From positions 1 through 20,883 of the forward strand of contig JBDHTO010000007.1 of NCBI GenBank assembly GCA_039808665.1: a DNA stretch of 20,883 nucleotides. Direction: 5' to 3'. A program made the position numbers and the translations under genes. The DNA comes from JBDHTO01 sp039808665 (GTDB taxonomy: Bacteria; Pseudomonadota; Alphaproteobacteria; Paracaedibacterales; JAKBAR01). The notes below the pieces were generated by a model. That model was given only the letters and a program-made list of their open reading frames with translations. It had not been told where the DNA came from and ran no database searches. Positions 1-8,312 of the stretch are shown here, in pieces; position 1 is the first letter of the stretch, and the number at the start of each line of letters is the position of its first letter.

Positions 1-17
1 TTATGATAGCGAAGATC

Positions 18-107
18 TGGCGGAGAGAGAGGGATTCGAACCCTCGATACGTTTTACCGTATACACGATTTCCAATCGTGCGCCTTCAACCGCTCGGCCA
101 CCTCTCC
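18..107 (-). tRNA. tRNA-Ser (anticodon GGA)
   Basis: Read on the minus strand this folds as a class II (long variable arm) serine tRNA. The acceptor stem is GGAGAGG paired with TCTCTCC (one G-T pair), followed by discriminator G at 21 and an encoded CCA at 20-18. The anticodon stem CACGA/TCGTG encloses the seven-base loop TTGGAAA, giving anticodon GGA, which reads UCC and UCU. The variable arm ATACG/CGTAT has a six-base loop, and the T arm is GAGGG-TTCGAAT-CCCTC. Nothing else can be assigned in the 17 bases before it. Confidence 0.95.
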
Positions 108-210
108 AAAAAGGATAGGGAAACACTACAGAATCTTTTGCCAGAAGGCAATCATTTTTCATAAGGTAGGGCTATGTAATATCAGAATATTCAAAAAATG
201 ATAAAATAAA

Positions 211-239
211 TTGACTAATTCAATTATTTTTCTTAAAAC
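211..239 (+). promoter_or_regulatory. candidate sigma-70 promoter of the MarR-GNAT gene
   Basis: TTGACT at 211-216 matches a -35 box in five of six positions. After a 17-base spacer TAAAAC at 234-239 is a weaker -10. Transcription would start near 246, about 25 bases before the ATG at 271. This argues that the in-frame TTG at 211 is promoter sequence rather than a start codon. Inferred from sequence only. Confidence 0.5.
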
Positions 240-270
240 AGTGAGGGTTAAATTTTATAAAAGTACGGTT

Positions 271-1233
271 ATGAATCAGCGAGACTATATTCAAAAGCTT
301 CGAAGGGCTTCTCGGAAATTAATACGAGAGTTGGGAATGTTGGAGCTTAATCAGCCGGAGCAAGGGCGTACTCACAGCCATTGGCATGCGCTGATGGAAA
401 TTGAGCGAGAGCCTGGCATTACCATGTCTAAGCTGTCGGATCTTCTGCTGCTGACACCCTCTGCAATATCCAGGATTGTGGATGTTTTGCTTGATCTTGG
501 GTGGGTGGAAACTGTGCCCAATTCTTTGGATAAACGCCAAAAAGACTTATTTATCACTCCATTGGGGCTTCAAGAAATAACGCGTATTGATGATTTTTCC
601 AATACACGTATTGTTGGCGCGCTGCATCACATGACGGAACATATGCAGCAGGAGGTTTTAGAGGGGATTACGGCTTATGGAAAAGCTCTTGAGAAACAAA
701 GGCTGATCCATGAAAAGATTACTCTTCGAACACTTCCTACCTCTCGAGATGTGCGCAGGCAGGTTATTCAAATGATTGAGGGGATCCAGGTTGGAGAGTT
801 TTCCATCCCTGTGACGCCTGAGCTGAACGAAAACATTTTAAAGGCGGAAACGACTTTTCATTTTTATGGAAAATGTCATTTTTGGTATGCGGTGAGTGGT
901 GATGGAGAGGTCATTGGATCCATCGGTCTTAAAAAGCTTTCAGAAACTGAGGTTGAGATTAAAAAGTTTTTTGTTCATAAAAATTTTCGTGGGATGGGGG
1001 TTGCGCAAAAGCTCATACACAAAGCTGTGCAGTCTATTGCTGTGGGGGGCTTTACAATAATTTACTTAGGGACTGTGAGTGTGCTCCACGCGGCTCAACG
1101 TTTTTATGTTAAGAAGGGCTTTGAGGAAATTCAAAAATCTGATCTTCCTGGGTGTTTTGACATTTGTCCCGTGGATACCCATTTTTTCCGAGGTGATGTT
1201 GAGACTGTCAAAAAATCTATTCTTGCGCGATAG
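271..1233 (+). CDS. MarR-family regulator fused to GNAT N-acetyltransferase
   Basis: A 320-residue fusion. The N-terminal part (about residues 1-145) is a MarR winged-helix domain: the helix-turn-helix lies around residues 50-80 (KLSDLLLLTPSAISRIVDVL) and the wing contains DKRQKDLFITPLG. The C-terminal part (about 160-320) is a GNAT acetyltransferase with the acetyl-CoA-binding motif RGMGVA at about 240-245 after a beta strand ending FFVHKNF. MarR-GNAT fusions are a known architecture in which a ligand-sensing repressor is joined to an acetyltransferase; the substrate cannot be read from the sequence. I chose ATG 271 over TTG 211 or GTG 241 because 211 coincides with a good -35 box and the MarR domain begins right after 271. 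The gene is convergent with the transporter, with only two bases between the stop codons. No strong Shine-Dalgarno is visible. Confidence 0.85.
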   Translation: MNQRDYIQKLRRASRKLIRELGMLELNQPEQGRTHSHWHALMEIEREPGITMSKLSDLLLLTPSAISRIVDVLLDLGWVETVPNSLDKRQKDLFITPLGLQEITRIDDFSNTRIVGALHHMTEHMQQEVLEGITAYGKALEKQRLIHEKITLRTLPTSRDVRRQVIQMIEGIQVGEFSIPVTPELNENILKAETTFHFYGKCHFWYAVSGDGEVIGSIGLKKLSETEVEIKKFFVHKNFRGMGVAQKLIHKAVQSIAVGGFTIIYLGTVSVLHAAQRFYVKKGFEEIQKSDLPGCFDICPVDTHFFRGDVETVKKSILAR

Positions 1234-1235
1234 AA

Positions 1236-2444
1236 TTATTTTGGATTCTCAGCAGTCTTTTGTTTGCCAAAGCGTTTAAAGAGCGCGTAGATACCCTCTG
1301 CAAAAGCACCATTACCCATGACATTACCAAAGGTTCCAAAGGGATCTTGGAGAATGTAAATGGTTGTGAGCATACTTACCATTTCGGGTGTGAATCCTAA
1401 AAACTCCTGCAGTACGGGCAATACCACAAGAACGCTCGCGCCAGGAATGCCTACGCAGGAGAATTTAGCAATACAAAATGCCCCCGTGTAAACGAGGAAT
1501 GTGTAAAGATCAGGCATACCATGACCACATAACGTCAAAAGGGCCATGGCCGTCATGGTGACAGTAAGATCATCCCCAAGCATGTGTACATTGCCGGTGG
1601 ATGGGACGACAAGATCCGCATAACTTCGATTTCCTGTGGCACGCTCTGCGCAATCCAGTGTTACAGGCATAGTTGCCGCTGTGGACATGGTGCTGAACCC
1701 TGTAAGCCCTGCGGGAAGAAATGTTTTGATGCTTTGAAGCGTCTTACTCAAATTGAATTTATGAGCCACAGCGTAGAAAAGAACGATATATGTCAACATC
1801 AATGACATGCTGAGGACAAAGACGCGACCGTAGTGGGTAAAAAGGTGCACAAGAGCATCATCGTAACTAAGCTTTAAGCAAAACCCAAAGACATAGAAGG
1901 GGAGAAGGGGGATGAAAATCTTTTGCAGAAAGAGTGTGATTTTATCGCTTACGGTTACAGAAAAAGCCTTGGAACCCTTTTTAAGGGGGGATTTTTCCTC
2001 AAGAAATGATACAAGCAAACCTAAGACGATACCCGCGAGAAGAGCGCGGCTCGTATCAAAAAGCTGTGGCAGAGAAAATGTCCAAAGAGGTGTTACTTTT
2101 GATGCAAAATGATCAGCAAAACCCACGCATTGACCCACTTTGAGTGCGGGCAAGAAAATCTGAGCTGTTCCATAGGACACGAAAAGGGCAATAGCGTTTG
2201 AGAGCGTGACACCAATAAGGATCATGACAAGGAGGATGCCTGACCCCTTTTCAAGTGCGAGGATAGCGCGAAAAATAAACGCAAAAACCATAAAGGGTAA
2301 AAGAAGAAGGAGAACGCTTACGAAGCTTGAGCTAAGGGCAAAGAAAAATCTTACAATCTCAAGGGAAACAATCTCCCCAAGGCCAAACGCCAGCGTAATG
2401 CTGAGGATCAACTGAAAGGGAAGAGACTTAAGAAGTGCAAGCAT
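1236..2444 (-). CDS. Dicarboxylate/amino acid:cation symporter family protein (DAACS/SLC1-like)
   Basis: A 402-residue hydrophobic inner-membrane protein with the layout of the glutamate/dicarboxylate symporter family: about six N-terminal membrane helices, then hairpin HP1 (GFSTMSTAATMPVTLDCAE, residues 249-267), a TM7-like strand (GNVHMLGDDL, 284-293), HP2 (GIPGASVLVVLPVL, 332-345) and TM8 (DPFGTFGNVMGNG, 367-379). The family uses ion gradients to import acidic or neutral amino acids or C4-dicarboxylates. Aligned by eye to the archaeal GltPh motifs, the substrate-carboxylate arginine of TM8 is Gly370 and two sodium-site aspartates are Leu289 and Asn378, so substrate and coupling ion probably differ from glutamate/sodium. 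The start at 2444 has no strong ribosome-binding site. Divergent from glyA. Confidence 0.8.
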   Translation of the reverse strand: MLALLKSLPFQLILSITLAFGLGEIVSLEIVRFFFALSSSFVSVLLLLLPFMVFAFIFRAILALEKGSGILLVMILIGVTLSNAIALFVSYGTAQIFLPALKVGQCVGFADHFASKVTPLWTFSLPQLFDTSRALLAGIVLGLLVSFLEEKSPLKKGSKAFSVTVSDKITLFLQKIFIPLLPFYVFGFCLKLSYDDALVHLFTHYGRVFVLSMSLMLTYIVLFYAVAHKFNLSKTLQSIKTFLPAGLTGFSTMSTAATMPVTLDCAERATGNRSYADLVVPSTGNVHMLGDDLTVTMTAMALLTLCGHGMPDLYTFLVYTGAFCIAKFSCVGIPGASVLVVLPVLQEFLGFTPEMVSMLTTIYILQDPFGTFGNVMGNGAFAEGIYALFKRFGKQKTAENPK

Positions 2445-2570
2445 GAGAAGTGTTTTTAATATCTATTGATTTGTACATAAGATCTTCAATCTAAGCCATC
2501 CAGGCCTTTTTTGAAACGAGAAAGTGGACTATATTCACAAACAGAATATTCATAAAAATAGAGAGCGTTC
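2445..2570. promoter_or_regulatory. divergent promoter region, transporter / glyA
   Basis: These 126 bases separate two divergent starts and must carry both promoters. On the plus strand TATATT at about 2530-2535 and GAATATTC at 2544-2551 lie ahead of glyA, whose ribosome-binding site is GAGAG just before the ATG. No -35/-10 pair with good spacing stands out for either direction, so individual promoters are not assigned. The 11-mer CAGAATATTCA (2542-2552) also occurs upstream of the MarR-GNAT gene. Confidence 0.4.
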
Positions 2571-3851
2571 ATGCATCACACCCTCATCCATAGTGACCCT
2601 CAAGTGGCAAAAGCGATTGCGGACGAGTTTCATCGTCAGCAGTATCAAATTGAACTGATTGCCTCTGAAAATATTGTTTCTACAGCGGTGTTAGATGCTC
2701 AAGGCTCTGTTTTGACGAATAAGTATGCAGAAGGATACCCAGGAAAACGTTATTACAATGGATGTGAGTTTGTGGATATTGTGGAAAGTCTTGCCATCGA
2801 TCGACTCAAGGAAATGTTTGGGTGTAAGTTTGCCAATGTTCAACCCCATAGCGGTGCACAGGCAAATCAGGCTGTGTTTTTAGCGCTCTTGCAACCGGGC
2901 GACACATTTATGGGGCTTGATCTTGCCTGCGGCGGACACTTAACCCACGGATCACCCGTTAACCTTTCGGGTAAATGGTTTAAGCCTGTGGGGTATGGTG
3001 TTCATCCTGAAACACACCTGATGGATTATGATGAGATTGAGCGCATGGCCAAGGAACACAAGCCCAAGCTCATTATCGCAGGGGGATCCGCCTATCCAAG
3101 GACGATTGATTTTGCAAAAATGCGTAGTATTGCAGATGCGGTGGGGGCCTATCTTATGGTGGATATGGCCCATTTCTCAGGATTGGTTGCGGGGGAAGCT
3201 TATCCATCCCCGATTCCCCATGCCCATGTCGTGACGTCCACAACCCATAAAACACTTCGCGGACCGCGGGGTGGGATCATTTTGACAAATGACGAAGACC
3301 TTGCCAAAAAAATTAATTCTGCGGTTTTTCCAGGGTTGCAGGGTGGTCCTTTGATGCACGTGATTGCCGCAAAAGCTGTGGCTTTTGGAGAGGCTCTTCA
3401 ACCAAATTTCAAAAAATACGCTGCACAAGTTGTAAAAAATGCCAAAGCTATGGGGGAGGTTCTTTTTGCTGAGGGTCTTAAACTTGTGAGTGGTGGGACG
3501 GATTCTCACCTTATTCTTGTGGATCTTACGCCTTATAATCTGACAGGGAAAGATTCGACAGCTGTCTTGGAAGAGGCCCATATTACGTGTAACAAAAATA
3601 GCATTCCCTTTGATAAAACTGGGCCCTTTGTAACATCAGGGATTCGCCTTGGCACACCTGCCTGCACGACGCGTGGTTTTGGCGAGGATGAATTTAGAGA
3701 GGTTGCCTTTGCGATTGTGGATCTTTTGAAAGCTATGCGTGACCATGGATCATCGGATGCTCTTCAGCAAAAAATTCAAGGGACAAAGGGCAGGATGATT
3801 GAGCTTTGTAAGCGCTTTCCCATCTATTCTGATATGCTGAAAGCGGCGTGA
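2571..3851 (+). CDS. glyA: Serine hydroxymethyltransferase
   Basis: The 426-residue cytosolic PLP enzyme interconverts serine plus tetrahydrofolate and glycine plus 5,10-methylenetetrahydrofolate, the main source of one-carbon units. Length and motifs are typical: the N-terminal substrate region IELIASENIVS (28-38), NKYAEGYPGKRYYNG (50-64), the PLP-binding DMAHFSGLVAGE segment (Asp198, His201) and the Schiff-base lysine in TSTTHKTLRGPRGG (Lys227). It is the first gene of a same-strand run with nrdR 11 bases downstream, an arrangement common in Alphaproteobacteria. The start ATG has GAGAG at a suitable distance. Nothing is missing or truncated. Confidence 0.97.
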   Translation: MHHTLIHSDPQVAKAIADEFHRQQYQIELIASENIVSTAVLDAQGSVLTNKYAEGYPGKRYYNGCEFVDIVESLAIDRLKEMFGCKFANVQPHSGAQANQAVFLALLQPGDTFMGLDLACGGHLTHGSPVNLSGKWFKPVGYGVHPETHLMDYDEIERMAKEHKPKLIIAGGSAYPRTIDFAKMRSIADAVGAYLMVDMAHFSGLVAGEAYPSPIPHAHVVTSTTHKTLRGPRGGIILTNDEDLAKKINSAVFPGLQGGPLMHVIAAKAVAFGEALQPNFKKYAAQVVKNAKAMGEVLFAEGLKLVSGGTDSHLILVDLTPYNLTGKDSTAVLEEAHITCNKNSIPFDKTGPFVTSGIRLGTPACTTRGFGEDEFREVAFAIVDLLKAMRDHGSSDALQQKIQGTKGRMIELCKRFPIYSDMLKAA

Positions 3852-3862
3852 GGTAAGGTTCG

Positions 3863-4324
3863 ATGCGTTGTCCTTTTTGTGGTGCCCTTGATACAGCTGT
3901 TAAAGATTCCCGCGTCAGTGAAGATGAGGCGAGTATTCGCAGGCGTCGTTTTTGTGGTTCGTGTGGTGCGCGTTTTACAACCTATGAACGTGTGGAACTG
4001 CGCCAGATTATGGTTCAAAAAAGAGATGGTGCACTGGAGCCTTTTGATCGTGAAAAACTCACACGTTCTGTGCGCACAGCCCTTAGGAAAAGACCCATTG
4101 ATCAAAATCAAATGGAACGCATTGTGAGCGCGTTGATCAGACAGCTTGAGACAAGGGGGGAAGCTGAAATCACAACCCAAATGATCGGACAAAGTGTTTT
4201 AGATGTTTTGGAGGGATTGGATCCAGTCGCCTATATACGTTTTGCCAGTGTGTATAAAGAATTTGATAGTATTAAGGATTTCAAGGATTTTATTTCTGAA
4301 ATTCAGGATAATGAAAAGGCGTGA
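3863..4324 (+). CDS. nrdR: Transcriptional repressor NrdR
   Basis: A 153-residue regulator of ribonucleotide reductase genes. The N-terminal zinc ribbon has Cys3/Cys6 and Cys31/Cys34 (CPFC and CGSC), followed by an ATP-cone domain from about residue 49 to 139 (QKRDGALEPFDREKL) that senses ATP/dATP. In known members nucleotide binding controls oligomer state and binding to NrdR boxes upstream of nrd operons. It follows glyA by 11 bases with an AAGG ribosome-binding site. In many alphaproteobacteria ribD/ribE follow nrdR; here ybgC and the tol genes come next. Confidence 0.96.
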   Translation: MRCPFCGALDTAVKDSRVSEDEASIRRRRFCGSCGARFTTYERVELRQIMVQKRDGALEPFDREKLTRSVRTALRKRPIDQNQMERIVSALIRQLETRGEAEITTQMIGQSVLDVLEGLDPVAYIRFASVYKEFDSIKDFKDFISEIQDNEKA

Positions 4325-4330
4325 GATCAA

Positions 4331-4741
4331 ATGATGCATTTACCCAAGGTCAAAAGCCGGATTTATTTTGATGATACGGACGCTGCGGGTGTTGTGTATC
4401 ACGGGCGTTATTTAAAAATTTTTGAGCGTGCGCGCACAGATCAGTTCGCAGAGATTGGTTTTGATCACACGAAACACTTTGTCGAGACGGGGGAGTGTTT
4501 TGTCATTGCTAACATTGGGATTACCTATAAACATCCCGTTAAAATTGCAGATATCGTGGACATTGAAACTTTTGTGAAGGATATAGGGTCTGCGCGTGTA
4601 AATATTAGACAAAATATGCAATTGAATGGTAAAACAGTAACAGAGATGGACGTTATACTTGTGTGGGTTGATGCAAGCGGTCGTCCAAAAAAGCTTCCAC
4701 ACGATATTTCAGAAATGATGAAGAAACTTAAGGTAGGTTAA
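4331..4741 (+). CDS. ybgC: Acyl-CoA thioesterase YbgC (Tol-Pal associated)
   Basis: A 136-residue hotdog-fold thioesterase of the 4-hydroxybenzoyl-CoA thioesterase type. The catalytic segment FDDTDAAGVVYHGRYL (13-28) carries the family aspartate (Asp17) and the VVYH motif. YbgC hydrolyses short acyl-CoAs or acyl-ACP intermediates and is the usual first gene of tol-pal clusters. It begins six bases after nrdR and ends two bases before tolQ. Two consecutive ATG codons (4331 and 4334) are possible starts; the first is given. Confidence 0.93.
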   Translation: MMHLPKVKSRIYFDDTDAAGVVYHGRYLKIFERARTDQFAEIGFDHTKHFVETGECFVIANIGITYKHPVKIADIVDIETFVKDIGSARVNIRQNMQLNGKTVTEMDVILVWVDASGRPKKLPHDISEMMKKLKVG

Positions 4742-4743
4742 TT

Positions 4744-5511
4744 ATGGATCCTGTAGCAATACAAAATGCCCAAGCAGCGGGGGTTGCTGTTCAAAATATG
4801 GCGGGTGCTGCAGCTTCACCTGCGGCCCATAGTGGCACATCACTTTGGGAGCTGTTTTGGGGGGCGACACCTATTGTTAAGGCCGTGATGTTGATCCTTT
4901 TGGTCGCGTCTTTTTGGTCATGGACGATCATCTTTAATAAGGTGATGAAGCTAAGATCCCTGAATTCTGGGGCTGATCATTTTGAAGAAGCTTTTTGGTC
5001 CGGAGGTTCTTTGGATGAACTTTTTGAACGTGTTCAATCAAGAGCAAAGGATCCTCTTTGTGTGATTTTTTGTTCAGCTATGCGTGAGTGGCGTCGTTCC
5101 CTTTCAAAGGGGATTGCCCGCACGGGAGAGCTGAGGAGCACCCTTCAACAACGTATCGAACGTGTGATGCAGGTTACCCTGTCAAGAGAAATGGAATCCA
5201 TTGAGAAGCATATGGGATTTTTGGCAACGGTTGGATCAACAGGAATGATTATTGGTTTGTTTGGGACAGTGATTGGTATCATGAACAGCTTTGAATCCAT
5301 TGCTGCACAGCAAAACGCTAACCTTGCGGTGGTTGCTCCCGGTATTGCGGAGGCACTTTTTGCCACAGCGATCGGTCTTGTTGCTGCGATTCCTGCTATG
5401 GTGGCCTACAACAAGCTTTCCAGTGATATTAATCGTTATGCGAATCGTCTTGATACGTTTGTAGGTGAATTTACCTCCATCATTTCAAGGCAGCTAGAAG
5501 AGGCGGCATAA
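4744..5511 (+). CDS. tolQ: Tol-Pal system proton channel protein TolQ
   Basis: The 255-residue inner-membrane TolQ/ExbB/MotA-family protein forms the proton-conducting motor with TolR that energises TolA. Three membrane helices are visible at about residues 42-64, 158-180 (FLATVGSTGMIIGLFGTVIG) and 198-222 (PGIAEALFATAIGLVAAIPA), with the large cytoplasmic loop between the first two, as in the family. The first about 30 residues are alanine-rich. An AGG-containing ribosome-binding site precedes the ATG. It abuts tolR with no intergenic base. Confidence 0.96.
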   Translation: MDPVAIQNAQAAGVAVQNMAGAAASPAAHSGTSLWELFWGATPIVKAVMLILLVASFWSWTIIFNKVMKLRSLNSGADHFEEAFWSGGSLDELFERVQSRAKDPLCVIFCSAMREWRRSLSKGIARTGELRSTLQQRIERVMQVTLSREMESIEKHMGFLATVGSTGMIIGLFGTVIGIMNSFESIAAQQNANLAVVAPGIAEALFATAIGLVAAIPAMVAYNKLSSDINRYANRLDTFVGEFTSIISRQLEEAA

Positions 5512-5955
5512 ATGGCATCGACGCAACAATTCTCTCGTCCCAATCGTCGCGTGAAACGGGCGGCGTTTGCGGAAATCAACGTGACTCCTCTTGTGGATGT
5601 GATGCTTGTTTTGCTTCTTATTTTTATGCTGACGGCACCGCTTTTAACGGTCGGTGTTCCGCTTGAGCTCCCAAAAACAAGTGCAGCTAAACTCAATGAT
5701 CAAGTTGAGCCACTTGTTGTTTCTGTAGATGCCTCAGGAAGAGTGTTTCTTCAAGAAACAGAAATCGATATGCAAACACTGGTCCCAAGACTGCTTGCGG
5801 TGACAAACCAGAATCCTGAAGCCAAAATTTATGTGCGCGGAGATAAAGGTCTTGCGTATGGTACGATTATGGAAACCATGGGTGCGATTGCTGCAGGAGG
5901 ATTCACAAAAGTATCACTTCTTGCAGAGCTTCCTTCTGCTGGGAAAAAGAAATAA
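5512..5955 (+). CDS. tolR: Tol-Pal system protein TolR
   Basis: A 147-residue ExbD/TolR-family subunit. A short cytoplasmic N-terminus is followed by one membrane helix in which INVTPLVDVMLVLLLIFML (22-40) carries the conserved proton-path aspartate Asp29. The rest is the periplasmic dimerisation domain. TolR pairs with TolQ to convert proton-motive force into movement of TolA. Its ATG directly follows the tolQ stop codon, implying coupled translation. Confidence 0.95.
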   Translation: MASTQQFSRPNRRVKRAAFAEINVTPLVDVMLVLLLIFMLTAPLLTVGVPLELPKTSAAKLNDQVEPLVVSVDASGRVFLQETEIDMQTLVPRLLAVTNQNPEAKIYVRGDKGLAYGTIMETMGAIAAGGFTKVSLLAELPSAGKKK

Positions 5956-5964
5956 GGGTAAGTG

Positions 5965-6873
5965 ATGAAAAAACAAGCGCTGTATTCCGCAATTTTGCAT
6001 GCAGTGGTTTTGATCCTTTTGCTTGTGGGGATTCCTTTGCCTCAACGGCAAGTCGATGTCTCTGAACAACCTATTATCCTTGAGTTTTCTAAAATTGATA
6101 CGATCAGTAAAGCGCCTGTGCTTGCGCCAGAAAATTCAAAAAAACCGGAAAACAAACCTATAAAAAAACCGGAGCCTCCCAAAGAAGAGCCGAAGGAAGA
6201 AGTTAAAGAGGAACCTAAAGAAGAAGCCAAGGAAGAGCCAAAGGAAGAAGCGCCCGAGCCAGTGAAGGAAAAGGAGGTCGAACCTGATCCAGAACCGTCA
6301 CCCCTTCCTAAAAAAGAAGTTAAAAAGGAAAAACCCAAGGAGCAGAAAAAAGAAGAAAAAAAGACTCCGAAGAAAGATGACGATAAGAAAAAGGCTAAGA
6401 AAGAAGTCAAGAATGACAAGGCTGTTGTGGATTTGAAAAAGAAAAAATCAAAGCCTAAACCCCTTGCAAAGTCAAAATCTGCAGATGAGTTGATTGATAG
6501 TCTTTTGGGCGATACTTCTGATGATCAGGGGCAAAGTTCTGCGCCTGCTCAGGTTGTCGGTGATGAAGTCACAGCCACAGAAATCGATGCTATTCGTGAG
6601 CGTATTTATAAGTGCTGGCTTGTCCCACCCGGTGTCAAAGATGCAAAAAATCTCGTTGTTGATGTTCAGATGCACATCTCAAAAGAAGGTGTTGTTCAAA
6701 AAGCAGATATTATTAATAAAGAACGTATGAATGATGCAAACTTCCAAGCGGCGGCGGAAAGTGCACAGCGTGCCGTTTTGGATCCAAACTGTAACCCCTT
6801 GCCCCTTTCCCCTGAAAAATATGAACAGTGGAAGGATCTTACTCTTAGATTTAACCCCAAAGATATGTACTAA
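5965..6873 (+). CDS. tolA: Cell envelope integrity protein TolA
   Basis: A 302-residue TonB/TolA-like energy transducer. Residues 8-24 form the membrane anchor. Residues about 58-170 are a Pro/Glu/Lys-rich spanning domain (repeated KEEPKEEAKEEPKEE), and residues about 205-302 are the folded periplasmic domain with Cys217 and Cys276, placed like the disulfide pair of TolA domain III. TolA links the TolQR motor to TolB and Pal across the periplasm. ATG 5965 is preferred over GTG 5962 because GGG at 5956-5958 is then at good spacing. The TAA overlaps the tolB ATG by one base. Confidence 0.93.
   Translation: MKKQALYSAILHAVVLILLLVGIPLPQRQVDVSEQPIILEFSKIDTISKAPVLAPENSKKPENKPIKKPEPPKEEPKEEVKEEPKEEAKEEPKEEAPEPVKEKEVEPDPEPSPLPKKEVKKEKPKEQKKEEKKTPKKDDDKKKAKKEVKNDKAVVDLKKKKSKPKPLAKSKSADELIDSLLGDTSDDQGQSSAPAQVVGDEVTATEIDAIRERIYKCWLVPPGVKDAKNLVVDVQMHISKEGVVQKADIINKERMNDANFQAAAESAQRAVLDPNCNPLPLSPEKYEQWKDLTLRFNPKDMY
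6178..6420 (+). repeat. low-complexity EPK-rich coding repeat in tolA
   Basis: Imperfect repeats of roughly 12-18 bases (GAAGAA, CCTAAAGAAGA, AAGGAAGAGCC variants) encode alternating Pro/Glu/Lys motifs. This is the extended periplasm-spanning segment of TolA. Such tracts vary in length between strains. Confidence 0.8.
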
Positions 6874-8312
6874 TGATGAAAAAAATTCTTTCTCTTTTAT
6901 TTGTAATTGCCTCTGTATCGTCTGTGAGTGCTGCTCCCGCAAAACCTTTGGGATCGTCTATGCCCAAAAAACTTATCCAGGCTGCACTTCCAGCAAAAAC
7001 AGAGCTGCCAAAAGTGATTGAAATTACAAAGGGAAATGTGGCCCCCACACCGATTGCTATTCCAGACTTTGGTGGAGATAGCGAATTTTCAAAAAAAATC
7101 ACAGCAGTGGTGAAGAACGATCTGACCATGTGTGGTCGTTTTCGTATTATTGGTCCAGAAGCATTTATACAAGATCAACACTCTGTTCTTGAAAATGTAC
7201 GATTTGCCGATTGGCGTGCCATCAATTCCCAAATCCTTGTAACGGGAAAAGTGATTGAGGAGAGTGGTAAGCTTAAGGTTGAATTTCGTATTTTTGACGT
7301 ATTTAAGGGGACGATGATGGTCGGTCTTTCCCTTAATGCGGATGAAGATAAGTGGCGTAAGCTTGCACACATGGTAGCGGATGCCATTTTTGAACGTGTT
7401 ACGGGTGATGCAGGGCTTTTTGATTCACAGATTGTCTTTGTTGATGAGCGGGGATCTGGAAAAAGTAAGAAAAGGCGCCTCGCTGTGATGGATTTCGATG
7501 GGTTCAATTCAAAAATGCTTACAGACGGAGACCATCTTGTTCTAACGCCACGTTTTTCACCATCAACACAACACATTGCCTATCTTGCTTATCGCAAAGA
7601 GGGCAAGGGAATGAGTGCAGGTGTTTACCTTATGGATGTGCGTCAACACTCCACAAAGCATTTAGGGGATTTTGTGGGCATGACTTTTGCGCCGCGCTTT
7701 TCACCAGACGGATCAACGGTTGTGATGAGCCTCTCTAAGGGGGGAACCACAGCTCTTTATACCTATAATATTAGCTCAAAAGAAAAGCATCAAATCACAC
7801 CCCATGCACAAATTGATACCTCTCCATGCTACTCCCCCGATGGGAAGTTTATTGTCTTTACAAGCGATCGTGAGGGAGGGATGGAGAAAATTTGGGCCAT
7901 GAGTGCGGATGGTTCAGGAGCGCATAAAGTAAGCCGTGGTAATGGCAAGTACTCTCAACCCGTATGGTCACCACGAGGAGATATTATCGCCTTTTGTAAG
8001 CGTGAGAATGGTGTGTTCTATTTAGGGGTGATGGATATTGACGGAAGCAATGAGCGCCTTATCGACAGCGCGTATCTGATTGAGGGAGTTTCTTGGTCAC
8101 CAAATGGTCGTTATATCCTTTATACAAAAGAAACCCATCTTGGAGGGGGGCGTGTGAAGTCACGACTTTGCTGTACGGATATGACGGGGCTTTTGAAAAT
8201 TGATCTTAAAACACCCCACGATGCATCTGACCCTACGTGGTCACCACTTTTGTCAAGTATCAGTGTGCGTGGTGGAAATTCTCAAAAGAGCACAGCCGCA
8301 GATGCCGCTTAA
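6873..8312 (+). CDS. tolB: Tol-Pal system beta-propeller protein TolB
   Basis: A 479-residue periplasmic protein. The signal peptide ends around SSVSA (residue 20). An N-terminal alpha/beta domain (about 45-185, PIAIPDFGG and MCGRFRIIGP) is followed by a beta-propeller (about 190-460) with repeated SPDG/SPNG turns such as FSPDGSTVVMS, YSPDGKFIVFTSDREGG and WSPNGRYILYT. TolB shuttles between Pal and TolA during outer-membrane constriction. It overlaps tolA by one base (TAATG), and a second ATG at 6876 is an alternative start. Its stop codon overlaps that of the convergent gene, so the tol cluster ends here without pal or cpoB. Confidence 0.95.
   Translation: MMKKILSLLFVIASVSSVSAAPAKPLGSSMPKKLIQAALPAKTELPKVIEITKGNVAPTPIAIPDFGGDSEFSKKITAVVKNDLTMCGRFRIIGPEAFIQDQHSVLENVRFADWRAINSQILVTGKVIEESGKLKVEFRIFDVFKGTMMVGLSLNADEDKWRKLAHMVADAIFERVTGDAGLFDSQIVFVDERGSGKSKKRRLAVMDFDGFNSKMLTDGDHLVLTPRFSPSTQHIAYLAYRKEGKGMSAGVYLMDVRQHSTKHLGDFVGMTFAPRFSPDGSTVVMSLSKGGTTALYTYNISSKEKHQITPHAQIDTSPCYSPDGKFIVFTSDREGGMEKIWAMSADGSGAHKVSRGNGKYSQPVWSPRGDIIAFCKRENGVFYLGVMDIDGSNERLIDSAYLIEGVSWSPNGRYILYTKETHLGGGRVKSRLCCTDMTGLLKIDLKTPHDASDPTWSPLLSSISVRGGNSQKSTAADAA

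Noticed and set aside
138..151. TTGCC/GGCAA inverted repeat upstream of tRNA-Ser as a terminator
   Set aside because: Only five base pairs, no convincing T-tract, and it lies upstream rather than downstream of the tRNA.
211..270. TTG start at 211 for the MarR-GNAT gene
   Set aside because: TTGACT there forms a good -35 box with a properly spaced -10, and the extra 20 residues do not look like part of the MarR fold.
6042..6419. Ser/Phe-rich frame opposite tolA
   Set aside because: A low-complexity mirror of the Lys/Glu codons in the TolA spanning domain.
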